Notes under the pieces: generated by a model | Seen by the model: the letters and a program-made list of their open reading frames with translations, nothing else | Told to the model about the DNA's origin: nothing | Database searches by the model: none | Program-made: the position numbers and the translations under genes | Shown: piece after piece, positions 12,018 to 24,200 of the stretch | Layout: the number at the start of each line of letters is the position of its first letter | Position numbering within the stretch: the first letter of the stretch is position 1 | From: Effrenium voratum | Taxonomy: Eukaryota > Sar > Dinophyceae > Suessiales > Symbiodiniaceae | Direction of reading: 5' to 3' | NCBI GenBank assembly: GCA_963377175.1 | Contig: CAUJNA010003820.1 | Coordinates: forward strand, 222,001 to 286,000 | Length of the DNA: 64,000 bases

Positions 12018-15000
12018 GTCGCCCAGGCCACCCGACCACTTGGAGGTGTGGTCCTGCGCGTGCCAGCAATGATGCACCTCGCCAGGAGACTCGCAAGCCA
12101 CGGCGTCCACGGACCAAATAGATGGGAAAGGCCGCCTGCTAGAGGCGGATTCTTAACCAATTCAAACCAGGCTCAGGTACTGCTGGTTGGACCTCATCGT
12201 TTGCATTTTGCTTGATGGCCAGGCTACTGGATCTTGAAAGAGGCCTTGCCAACCCTAGCTATCCAGTTTCCGCTCAAACGATTATGCGCTTCGCCCGACG
12301 TAGTTGCCAAACACGCCGTGAAAGCTCGCATTCATCCCTGAGCCCTTGGGGCCCCAAATAGACACATCCAAAAACACAGGGGACGTCCTGGGAGGGGTGC
12401 CGTTGGTTTCCCAAACGACCCCGACTAAGAAAGGCATCCATCCACTACACAACACACGCACACACATACTCAGATCGACCTTCAGAATGGCCAGCATGAA
12501 CTGCTTGAAACGCAGGGGCCCAAATCCATCCCTAGCGAAATGTCTGGCTCAGCTTTCAAGGGCGACAAACACCTCGGAAATTGTTGGCGGACATTTAATC
12601 CCCAGGCCGATGATTTTGCAAATTCAAATTTCTCACCCAAAACCGCCCGACACGGCCCTATATACAGACAAACCTGAAAGTGTGACCAACCTTCACCGGT
12701 CTGCAAGGAACTGTTTCTCATCTTCACCTCATGTTGAAGCTTGAATGGTATCCGATGAATCGCGTCCGCCAAATCACCAGGCGCTAGGCGCCTCTTGGCC
12801 AAAAAACGAAAGTCCTCTCGCAAAAACACAACACTCTCCCGGCCTCCATCAGTGTCGGTGGATCCGTTGGCCTTGGGCCGTATCAACTGCCAGGCGCAAA
12901 GAAGCTACCAGCAACAGCTAGCTCAAAGGATCAAAAAAGGCAGGAGCTCTCACCAGATAGAAATCGCCAAAGAAGGAAAGATGAAGGTACTCACATGTCA
13001 CGCGCCATGTGAAAAGCAAACTCAAACAAAACACCTACCATATGTGAACCTGTCACAAACACCATTCTAGCCGTAGGCTTTAGAGAAATAGATCCCTGCG
13101 GTTGTTCTCCAAATGAACCCCTGCAGTGAACCGAACTTGGCCCGGTCATAAGATGGGTACCTACGCGTTTCTCAAGTGCCCAGGGGGAACAAGCGGAAGG
13201 CAGTGCGCCCACAGGCGGGCTCCAACTTGAAATGCAATGACAAACCAGCGCCAAGTACACCAGAGAACTCAAGGTTCCCCACGTGCCGTGGAACCTCCCC
13301 GGATGCATCTGAACGTATGGGCGCCGTCAGGCGAGCAACTTCTTTTGCGCCCAGCGATCACATCGCTTCCAATGGCCAGCTCTTCTGGCGGCGGTTTAGC
13401 CAGAGAGTGACTTGAAAGTGAAAAGCTCCAGCCCCATGAAAGATTCCCCAACGTTTGGCGTTGCGCTTTGAACATCTCCCGAGAAGCCTGCTCAAGAAGG
13501 GCTACCTGCAGACTCATCAAAGTTTCTTCCAACAGGGACCGCCGTTGAGCTAGTCCTGGAAAAACTCATGCCTGCCTGAATTGAATGGACACCGGAGTGC
13601 CGTTCTTCGGGGTGCGCATGTTCAGCGCCATTGTTCGAACACCGGAGCGCCGTTCTTGCGGGGTGTGCTTGTTCAGCACCATTCTCTGAGCACCTGAGTG
13701 CCATTCTTTGGGGGGAGCGCTTGCTCAGCGCCATGTGCTTGTTCAGCACCATTGCCCGAGCACCTGAGTGCCGTTCTTTGGGGCGAGCGCTTGCTCAGCG
13801 CCGTGTGCTTGTTCAGCACCATTGTCCGAGCACCTGAGTGCCATTCTTGGGGGTTGAGCTTGCTCAGCGCCCTCCAAGAACTTGCACTTGTTCAGCGCAG
13901 ATTTCTTTGGGGGTGCGCTTGCTCAGCGCCCTCGAAGCACTTGCACTTGTTCAGCGCAGATTGCACTTGTTCAGCGCAGATTTCTTTGGGGGTGCGCTTG
14001 CACAGCGCCCTCCAAGCACTTGCACTTGTTCAGCGCAGATTGCACTTGTTCAGCGCAGATTTCTTTGGGGGTGCGCTTGCTCAGCGACACCAACCAACTT
14101 GCGCTTGCTCAGCTTGTTCAGCGCAGATTTCTTTGGGGGTGCGCTTGCTCAGCGCCCTCCAAGCACTTGCACTTGTTCAGCGCAGATTGCACTTGTTCAG
14201 CGCAGATTTCGCTTGCTGGGGGACTGCGCTTGCTCAGCGCTCAGCGCCTCAAGACTTGCACTTGTTCAGCGCAGATTGCACTTGTTCAGCGCAGATTTCT
14301 TTGGGGGTGCGCTTGCTCAGCGCCCTCCAAGCACTTGCACTTGTTCAGCGCAGATTGCAGCTTGTTCAGCGCAGATTTCTTTCTTTGGGGGTGCGCTTGC
14401 TCAGCGACCTCCAAGAACTTGCACTTGTTCAGCGCAAATTTCTTTGGGGGTGCGCTTGCTCAGCGCCCTCCAAGCACTTGCACTTGTTCAGCGCAGATTT
14501 CTCTGGGGGTGCGCTCAGCGCCCTCCAAGAACTTGCACTTGTTCAGCGCAGATTTCTTTGGGGGTTCGCTTGCTCAGCGCCCTCCAAGCACTTGCACTTG
14601 TTCAGCGCGGATTTCTTTAAAGGTACGCTTGTTCCGCGCCTCCCAAGAACTCGCACTTGTTCAGCGCAGATTTTTTTTGGGGTGCGCTTGTTCCGCGCCC
14701 TCCAAGAACTTGCGCTTGTTCAGCGCTTCCAGTAGTCTTCTTGAGCAAGCGCTTGGAGATTTCAAGGCTTCGCCACGGGCTTGCACGCCGCGACTAAACA
14801 CCCCTGAGTCAGCGGACGGGCAGGGACCGTCTTGACTTCAAGGGCGTCGGTCGAGGATGCGGTGCTCGGGCGGCGAGCGCGCGCACGTGTCGCGCGCGCA
14901 CGTGTTGCAGTCTCGCCCGTGGCGACCCCTCGGTCAGCGGGCGGGAGAAGCCCCGAGAAAATCGGGAGAGCTCCCATCTTGACGTCAGGGCGCGCCGCGG

Positions 15001-17225
15001 GTCGATCGATCGCGCACGTGCTGCCGGCCCTCAGTCGGTCGATACTGAGAGGCATCGCCAGTCAGAGCTCGCCCGTCACGACTTCAGCGCAACACGCAGG
15101 GTCCCCTCAGACAGCGGACGAGAAATCCGAGAGGACCTCGAACTCCCCATCATGTCTTCAGAAAAGACCATACTGCGTGTCCCCATGAGAAGTTCCTGAA
15201 CACCCATTGCCTGTTCTCGATGGAGAAATGGGAATGAGCCTTCCATTTGATGACTTCCACAGTTCGACTGCGATTCCCAGGGCCTCTTTGGAGACTTTCA
15301 TGTCACTTGGCGCCGCTCTTGGAGCTGGACTGGGTTTGCCACTCTTCGGGAGTGTACCAAAAAGAAAGCAGCATCAGGGAGGCCCGGGAAAAGGAAGCAA
15401 CTGACTCAACTGACCAAGTTTCTGGGAGGTCACATGCATGAACGTGTTACATGTGTTGCTGTGTCAAAGTTCGGGGCCCTGCTGTCAATTGCTGTTGTGG
15501 CAAACCCTGAGCGGTGTCAGACCTCTTTCAGCGGTCAGAGCGGTCCACATGTGAGGGGCTGCCAACGTGTGGGCGCCCCCACATTTCAGTGTCGAGAAGT
15601 TAGAGGAAGTTCAAGGACACCCTCTGCTGCAAGCCTCTGGCAAGAATCACTGTCGTCATCTACCTTTTGTTCGGGAATTCCACCGAATCGTTAACTGCTC
15701 CACTTTATATATGCCCCGCTTGTTGGCTGAACCCCTTTCTCACCCAAGTCGCCGTGATGAAGACGTCTCCAAGTACTATGAAGTGGGGATCCATTTGTAG
15801 TGGTTACAAGGAGCTTCATTGGCTCGAAGTATTGAATTTCAGCCAACTTGGCACGCTGGCTTTTGCGCGAGCCTTCAGCACCCTAGCACCGCGCTTCATA
15901 AAATTCCGCAGCGCCTCCGCGCTGAGATCTCCGGTATGGATTTCGGAGGTAAGCTTCCACGCCACTAAGGGGTGCTGCCATACAAATGAGCCACAATCTC
16001 TAGCTTCCCTCTTGGTTTGGAGGTTAGGGTCACTGCGGAAAGGGGCAGGCTTTGGTTCTGTGAAGCCATGGGAGAAGTTGTTCGAGGCTACCTCTTGTTT
16101 TGGGGGGTGTCCCCTCCATTGAAAAGCAACGTGCGTTACTTTGCAGTTCGGAAACTAGTGGATGGACAACTGGTTGCTGCCCTTGCAGCCAGCTTCCCAG
16201 CTGGCCCTTCCTGCAGCCAGCCCAATCAGAGCTGCTGATCAAGCCTCACGGAGATGTGTCGAGAGATTGCTGGGAGGCAGGGCATGTGTGTTTTTGAGGG
16301 GACCGTTTCTAAGTTGGTCTCATGGGAAAGCAAAAAGGCAAATGGCAACCACATTTTGTGGCTGGTCCCCGTATTTTGATGCACAGCCGAGAAAGGGGAG
16401 GTGTTTTGAAGGTCTTTTGGGGGGCTGCTTTACAGGGAGACCAAAAGCCTGCCAGTTTGTGGGTTCTCCACTTTAAGACAAACCCATATAGACTCTTGGC
16501 TTGTCGGCTCTTGCATAATGAAAACAAGAGTGCGGCATGCGAGTTGTCCTCTGACATGAGTGCAGGAAACAAGGGCCCCCCGTCATCTGGCTCCCTGGTT
16601 TCGCTCCTCCTGGTTTCAATTGAAAATACCTCGAGTCGCTCCATCCACGCTCCAGCGGTCGATTCCACCTGCAAGGGTGAATCCTCGCAACACACATCCA
16701 AACTGAACAAAAGGTCCACCCAAGTCCGTCACGTATCCAAATTTATGAACGGCCACTTCGGCCAAGCTCTTGCTTCTTGGGTTGACTGGCCACAAATGCA
16801 CAAGCTATTAGCCATCCAGAATGGCGAAATCATTTGGGTGTATCTTGTGTTCAGGGCGCCACTTGTTTGGTGGTCTGAAAAGGAATGTTCTTTCCCACCA
16901 AAACTGATGTCTCCAAAATCAATGGGTGTCTCTAAAAAATCGGCCCTGCCAATCGAACCAAGCCGGAGAGCTGTTCCCACTCCAGCTGCGGCTGGCCCCA
17001 AAAATCCATGGGTGTCTTTCAAAATGGGAGCTATACGCTTTTGGGGGGTTTCCGAAACCCACATCTAGGCTCGCTTTAGGCTCCGGCTCCCAAATTCCGC
17101 CCTTCCCCAACCCCTGCCTGCGGCCGGCAGCTTGCGCCCGCCATCAAAAGCGCCGCCGCTGTCAAGCGGACGGATGGAGTTAGCCAGCAGCCTCAGCTGA
17201 GAGGACGGAGGGCTGACCGTGGAAA

Positions 17226-17259
<34 letters not shown>

Positions 17260-17992
17260 ATAAACTGACCAGCCTTCCGTGATCCGTGGGTCGACAAATC
17301 CAGTTTCGAAGTTCGAGACAATGTAGGTGCATTCATCGCGTCTGTCGCCAAGAACTTGATATACTAATTACAATGATGATGCATGCTAATAAATAAGCAC
17401 GGAGCCTGCATGTTCTGGATACAATGATCAGAGGCGATACCTTTTTTGACAAGTGACTTGTAAGAGACATCCAGCCCAAGGACCCCAAACTTCAAGGGCA
17501 TCCGGTTTTCTTTCACCATCATGCTGCTGACCCGCTTCTTGGGGGACATACCTGCGCCGCTCCTGCTTGGAGGGTACATGTTGAATGGCATCCATTCCCA
17601 GCGCCTCATGTCAGAGAATCGACCAAACACGCTCTCTTGTGTGTTTTGCTTTGTCGATCAACTTCAAGTGAAAATGCGAAGACTCTCCTTGCGGCTTGGC
17701 GTATTCCTTTACAACGCACATTTGTCACGAATCCCAATCAACTACCAACTTGCACTGTCTCATGGAGATCTGTGCGGTCAAAATTCGAGCTTCAGCCCAA
17801 AACCGCGGAGAACTTGGCGACTTGGAGCTGAAGGGTCAAAGGCCCGCTTGGTTTGGGGGGGGGGGGTTGAGAGGCCCGCGGCTCAGCTGACACCCAGACC
17901 CTGCGGCGCCAACCGCCCGCTTTCTTGGCTTCGAATCGCACTGACTCCGAATCCACTTCTCGTCGCAAAGGTGGGAGTCGTCCAGGCCAAAA
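12018..17992 (-). CDS. Gene J: multi-exon protein of unknown function
   Basis: Exons in order: 17900-17992, 17451-17604, 17118-17196, 16630-16668, 15848-15964 (or ending at 15873), 13433-13555, 13356-13384, 12728-12886, and probably 12018-12077. Each junction keeps phase in this order, with GT and GC donors mixed. Pieces read GLDDSHLCDEKWIRSQCDSK, MPFNMYPPSRSGAGMSPKK, RLLANSIRPLDSGGAFDGG, SEIHTGDLSAEALRNFMKRG, an amphipathic coiled-coil-like EETLMSLQVALLEQASREMF, and SVVFLREDFRFLAKRRLAP. I recognise no family. The gene lies directly downstream of transporter gene T on the same strand. The N-terminus (possibly just upstream, around 18,010-18,060) and the C-terminus are not resolved. The 1.1 kb minisatellite at 13.6-14.7 kb is in one intron. 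Individual exons are likely real; membership of the last two in the same gene is less certain. Confidence 0.5.
13585..14745. repeat. 59/80-bp minisatellite open in all three plus frames
   Basis: Units of about 59 bp (GCGCTTGCTCAGCGCCCTCC, AAGCACTTGCACTTGTTCAG, CGCAGATTTCTTTGGGGGT), some expanded to about 80 bp by a 21 bp duplication of the CACTTGTTCAGCGCAGATTG segment. The left edge (13585-13860) is a diverged form built on GAGCACCTGAGTGCC. No stop codon occurs in any plus frame over more than 700 bp. The unit length is not a multiple of three, so the same repeat is read in rotating frames. Best read as non-coding intronic DNA. Confidence 0.9.
14790..15150. repeat. Degenerate GC-rich tandem repeat
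   Basis: Three diverged copies of a module with CCCCT-GTCAGCGG-CGGG followed by CATCTTGAC-TCAGGGCG, starting near 14800, 14926 and 15090. Between them lies a GCGCGCGCACGTGT direct duplication. No coding assignment. Confidence 0.6.
16265..16490 (+). repeat. Dispersed repeat R1, two adjacent copies
   Basis: Two successive copies of the R1 layout: GGTNTTTTGAAGG or similar, AAGGGAAACCAAANGG or a related purine-rich word, then a CCA-TTTTG-GGG core and a TTTGA-ACA end. They lie in an intron of gene J. A 248-residue plus frame over 16322-17068 runs through them and is not thought to be coding. Confidence 0.5.
17226..17262. repeat. (TA)n microsatellite
   Basis: TA run interrupted by one CATA, just upstream of exon 17118-17196 of gene J. 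Confidence 0.9.
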
Positions 17993-18235
17993 CTAAAAAC
18001 TGGGACACTTCTTGTCCATGAGATTCAAACTGGTGACGGGAACCCCCCATGGCCCCGTGGCGCCCTGATCCCTGACAATTTGCCAGCACCAACCCCCCAC
18101 CTCCCCTCCCCCCCCAAAAATAAAAGTCTTTTGAGCCGGTAGCTCCTTGGAAGCAATTTGAGGATACCCCCAGCAACTAATTACTTGTTGTTGAATACTT
18201 GACTATGCTTCAAACATGTTCACAATATGGTTTCG

Positions 18236-21200
18236 TCAAACCTGCAATTGATTTGCACATCCCCCGCTTTTCGGCCCTCTGACTCCCCAAGCCCTCTCCC
18301 TCGCTCCCAAACCGCGCGCACACAGCGAGCGCTTTCGAGGGGCCGCGATGAGCGCGATGGCGGTGGCGAAGAGCCCGCAGACCACCGGCACCAGGCCCCA
18401 GACCCCCGCCGGGGTACCGGCGAACTCCTGCGACGGCGGCTGATGGAACACTCCCTGCGACGTCGGCTACACGAGATGGCGGCGCCGTCAATACCAAGGC
18501 CCCGAAAAGTGGCGTTTCGGTTTCGCTTTCTGACCCCGACCCCTCGAAGCTGGTGAAGCCGGAACAAATGGAAATATGGACCTCTTTCAGGTTGCATCGG
18601 TTTGCTTCAAGGAGGAGTGATTTCCAAATGGAGTCGTCAGGCGGGCTCTAGCGAATGGTTTCTAGCAATTCAGGTGGGTACAACAAAATTGTGTTGTAGC
18701 ACATGAGCATATTTGGCCATGTAATGGCCTGGTGTCCAAGAGCGCCAGGCCCATGGGCGGACCATTCCGACACACGCACGCTGTCAATCCCCACCCCCCA
18801 TTGAGTGACGTTAAGCCTCCCAAATTGAGCAAGCCACGCGTCCCACCGTACCCACATTCTATTGACTCAAAGAGAGTCCGTCCCTTTTTGCGGCCTGGGA
18901 CGCCAACCCCCCTCCAAACATCTGGGCGACTTTCTTTGGTTGGCTAAGGAAACGAAACACAAAGTGAAGCCCTTCCTTTCCGGGGTGGGGGCTTCTGTGA
19001 GGACAAACCCAAGTGAACCTCAAAATGCCAAGCGATGCTGAGGAGGCGAAGTGATCGCAATTTCAGCGCGCTGGGGAACCCAAAATTGACCTTCTGCGCG
19101 ATTCCATTTCGGGGGGGTTCCTATCTGGAGAGGGCAAATCCACATTGCCACCTGCACTAGCTTCACCCCGCCCGCAGGTGGTCTTTCCAAAACCCGGCAA
19201 GGGAATGCCCCAAATCGATTTGCGTACACAGAAGGTCATATCTTCAGATTTTGTTTCCTAAGATCCGAAAGCTTCGAGACGACGCTGCCTTTCGCCGCTC
19301 CTTGAAAAAGAAGGTGCCCCAAAGAATGCCCACCAGTGGAGCGGACTGGCCGATGCAGTAGGAGATGGTGAGATCTCGGCTCGGTGCGAAGAATCGGGGC
19401 GAAAGGCAGCCCACTCGGAAACAGCTCAACCGGAGCATGGGGCCAAATTGCGGCATCATCTCCATGAACTGCCACACGGCCGAAATAACTAGAATCGGGG
19501 TTTGGGCGCTTCAAAGCCAAATTCTGTCGTGATCCTACGAGAACGATGTGTGTATATGAGATACTGTTTGCCCCTCAGATTGCCACAACGATGGCCATGT
19601 GGGTGCTTCCTCAAAGCGACCCCCACGAATGGGTAGCATCTTTCCGATGCCTTTCTTGTCTTGGATCACGAGCGAGCATTGGCCGCGTGGAGGATGGAAC
19701 AACATATCGGGGTGCTCAAAACTTGTGGATCCTTTTCTTTTTGTGGGCGTTTCAAGGGAAAGGGAAACCAGCAGGACAAACACAGGCGCTAAATGTTAGG
19801 ACACATCCATGTTCGCCTCAGTGCGCGAAGCGCTACTCAGTGCAACGGCACATGTGCGGAATACAGCCAATGATCGAAGCATTCTGCAGATGGTCCGACT
19901 GCACACACTGGTGTGGCCTGAAACAAGCAGACCACGATACATGCTGTGTACATGGGGGGTGTCCTTGCTTCCAATGAAGTGTGATCAAAAGGAGCTCCCT
20001 GTCATCGCCACATACATGGAAGTGCACAAAAGCCGTGTTGGGAGACCTGTTGGATCCTTTTTGAAAGAGGGTCTGTGGTGGGATTGTTATATGTTGGAAA
20101 CCAGAAGCTGGCACTTTGGGCCACACAGCCCAGGGCAACTCAAGCCTAGGACCCATCAGCTACGTGAGTCCGCTAAACCAATGACAGAAATCCGAAAGTC
20201 GAAAAGGATCTCCGTGTCTCTCTAAGCTGCTCCCTTGACAGCGCGCAACTTGGTCACAATAGAAACTGTGTTTTTCTCCAAAACCTTTTCCCCTTCCATG
20301 CAACTCTCACCTCGCGTGCATTGGACAACGCAGCTGCCTTCATATGAGCCAGGGACAATAGTCTGTGCTTCCCAAGCCAACATTGGAAAATTGGGTTGTC
20401 CCCCTGGTTTTGCGGGAAACTTCGGGGGCTGTCTTTCCCCCAGCAACAGGAGACTACCAATACTCGCAGATTTTGCTTCCACACCCACCCTCCCCCTCAC
20501 ACCCTCCCAGAGGACCACCGCTCATCTCAGCTTGGCCGCTCATGGCCTTGCTGCCCAAGTTGAAGAAGAAGAATCCCATGCCTCACTTTCGCGAACCAGG
20601 CGCCAACAACCCCTGTGGATTTCTCTTCATCTCCACCACTCCCAATCCCCCCAAGCACCCCCTGATGAACCATTCTTGGCCACCGCAACCGAAGGACAAA
20701 AATCTCCTGGGGGCAGTGGACGAGGAGGTTGCAACCAAGGGCAGGAAGCAGGAGAGTGAGATACGCTGAACAGCCAGACTGAGTTGAGGGACTGCTCTCA
20801 AACCACCGGGAAACAAGGAAAACCCACCTCCCCGTTTTCCCTTAGTGGAAACCCTCGGAACCCAAGGCACCTACTAGCATCGTCCTGTAAAGCAAATGGT
20901 TTCCGGAACCAAATTGAAACCAGTAGAACCTGTGTCTTGGCTCTCGCCGCATGGCCGAAAACTGAGCCCCTCTTGATTCTCGGCACAAAGAATGAAGCCC
21001 CCCAGGACGGCCAGCAGGTGGTTCTTCCTGCGCACGCTGCCCCACTGCCTGTCGCGGCTCCGCACAAGAAGAAAGCAAGGAGTCAGACTTCGGCTGTACT
21101 TCCAAAATGATTTTCAGGAATCATTCTGTTCAATTGGTGGAAAATCTAGAAAACAACAAGAAAGATGGGCGAAAAGCATGACGCGGGATCAACCTGTACA

Positions 21201-24200
21201 AGAGCTCCGGACAACCTGACGGAGGCATCCCCTTTTTCCTCATAGAGTCTTCCCCAAAATATTATTTCACAGGTTTGCATTCATGAATAGTGTGGCCCCA
21301 GACAACATTCCTTTAGCTTCCTCGTCTTCAGCTTTGAGGATGCTGGCAATGGGCAAAGAAGCACCCCCGTTTAAAGGAAAAGTGAGAACCCTCCCAAACA
21401 AAAGAACAAGAAGGGGCTGAATCCACCAACCAACGAAAAACAATCCGTGGATGGAACCAAGATATTCATCAGCCATCGGCGCTGAACACTGGCAGTTCTC
21501 AAAATCCCTCCCCCGAAATAAAAACAAACAAGAGTGCAAACAGTTGTTGAATTTCTCGGCAAGATCCGGCGGGGGAAGCTTTCGTTGCCCCTTCAAAATT
21601 GTTTCGCCGCCCACAAACCACAGCTCGCAGCTGTGTGAGAGCCCTGTTCGGCGCCATGTTCGCGAGAGGCAGGAGCAAGAATGGGGCGTCAGGATGACAA
21701 GGTCCAAGAAAGGTTTTGTTGCCACCTTTTCTGGGTGCCCTAAGACTTCACTGTGAGGCTTGGCTTCTGCAACTATTTGCTGCCCTCAAATGCCCTGCTA
21801 AAAGTGACTAACTTTTAGTGGGTGAAATGGAAACCACCAAACCCCCAAAGAAAAAACTGAGAGAAGCTAAAAGAAACCAGATGGCTGGGAGCCAGCGAGC
21901 AACTTTGTTGGACTCTGGACCTAGTAAGGCATGGCCCTGATCTACCCCTTCGAAGCCAACCCTGGGATATGTTGTTCAAAACAAAATCCGAAATTAATCA
22001 CTACAAATATTAGGGGTGGTCTTTGTCAAAACAAAATCAGATATATGGATCCCCTGCTACATACATTGATCTTGAAACACCTGCTTGGAAGGCCCGACTC
22101 ACCCATCCCAACGCGCATCCCATCAGCTTCCGCCCGCCGCGGCCGCGCGCGCCTCAGCACGCTGCAGAGGTTGGCGGGCTCGGAGCGGTCGATGGGGCAG
22201 GCCGTGACGATCGGCAGCATCACCTCGAACGGCGCTTCTGCCATTTGTTTGGCCTAAACGACTCCTGGGTTGCTGTTGACCCCCCTGCAAAAAAGTTTAA
22301 ACTTTTCGTGGGGTTTAGCAGAAAACCCCTTGATTTCCCAAAAAGTTAAAGTCTATAGATCCAACCCAGTGGCAGACAAGACTCGGCCCCAGAACAACCG
22401 ATGCATTGTCTGGGCCAAAAGCAAGCCATCGTGGCCGACCTTTTTATTTTGTTTGTCGGGAGTGGCTTCTTTTCTGGGCGATCAGAACCCCGAACAAGGG
22501 AGCAAGCGAAGCACAGACTCGAGAAGGGGTCCTCAAGGGCCGGACCAGCCGTGTCCCCTCCAAACACGAGCCCAAAAGGAAACTCAGCTCATGGTCCAAT
22601 TGAAAACTCAAGCAAGAAAGTGTCACCCGAAAACTATCCGACTTGTGCCCCCAAAAGTCCCTCGAACGGGCAGCAGAACTTGTCCACTCATGTGGATTGA
22701 CTAGAAGCCACCGCCTCGGCCGAATCAGGACAGCCCTCAAGTTCCGAAGCTTCTCGCCTCGGAGCCTCCAACTTGCATATCCCTTCTCTCTTCTCTGGTA
22801 TCTGTTTGGTACCCGCAAACCGGTTCATGACCGCCGCGGCTTTTTAAGGCCCCCCCCCGGCCACCCCCCCCCCCCCCCAATCCCTGATAAAATCAGGTAT
22901 CGTGGGAAGCTCAGCCCCCAAAAGAAGCCAAAGCTTAGAAAACTCCCGCTGGCACAGCCAGCTTTCGTGAAAATCCTTGGCACCCTGTCAACTCACCAGG
23001 ACGCCCGGGTCCGTCGCCTCACCGCTCCCAGCCAAGGGGCGAGAGATGTGATGAGGACGCCGATGGAGAAGTGCTGAGCGCAGAGGTTTGACCCGAGAGG
23101 AAGACATGAGACTCGCGAGAATGTGGGGACCCCCACAATGGGCTTCCCTTTGATGCTCCTTGTGGCTTCCCTTTAAACAACCCAAGAGTACACTCAAAAA
23201 TGGTGTTCCTTGCGATTCCTTCCCTTTAAACCAACCCCCCAATCCCCTCAACACACACCTCACCGCATTAGTGAATATAATGTGGGTATTCCAGGTAGGG
23301 CTTTCAAGTATGTGGCTGGACAACAATCAAGCAAACAACCGACCCACCAATCGACAACCAACAGCCAGCAACCAACAACCCATCGACCAACGGACTAACC
23401 GACCAACCGACCGGCAAACCAACCAGCCAACCAGCCAACCAGCCAACCAACCAACCAACCAGCCAACCATCCAACCAGCCAGCCAACCAACCAACCAACC
23501 AACCAGCCAACCAGCCAAACAGCCAATCAGCCAACCAGCCAAACAGGCAATCAGCCAACCAGCCAAACAGCCAAACAGCTAGGCCGCCAACCGGCCGAAC
23601 CACCTGATAGCCAAGCAAGCCCTCCCTTCGGGCCTACGGGCAGCCAACACACGAACCACTTTGCAGTGGTCCAAGCATCATGACATGACATCGTCGCACT
23701 GGGCGTGTGATTACCTTCAAACCTTCCTGACCTCCAAAGTCACGCTCCCAACATAGTTGGAAGAAAACCTCAACTCTGAACAGGAAATGACACCAGTCCC
23801 AGCACCACTCTTTTGCCTATTTGTGTTCTTTCGGGGGTTGGGGCAAACTCTCCCCAGACCTCCGGCTGCATATCGAAAGAACTTGCTTCTGCAAGAAAGC
23901 TCCGACCCACTGCGAGACCCTCTACGTTCAAGCTCTTACGGCTCTGCATTTTTCGTTCGACATGTGCAAGTCCTGAGCCCAACGGTTGCTCGCTTGCTCT
24001 GAGTAGACGATACATAGACTTTGGACATATCTTAACAACCCACTCACCCTTCCCACCCAGGCCATGGTTGGAAGGGGGTCATATTTCCGAGAAGCAAAAC
24101 ACAAATCCCTGCGGCACGTCAGGCGCCAAAGCGGCGAACTGGTTGGCATAGGGCGACAACAGGCAGGGGGCGCTCGTAGCTTTCCTGGGTCAGCCAGCCA

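Noticed and set aside
13698..14835. Three long plus frames of 260-345 codons
   Set aside because: They are the same minisatellite read in rotating frames; not a protein gene.
16322..17068. 248-codon plus-strand frame
   Set aside because: Runs through two R1 repeat copies and is antisense to exon 16630-16668 of gene J; mixed composition.
23304..23618. Trp/Gly-rich minus frame ([11 protein letters not shown])
   Set aside because: Direct translation of the CCAACCAGCC simple repeat.
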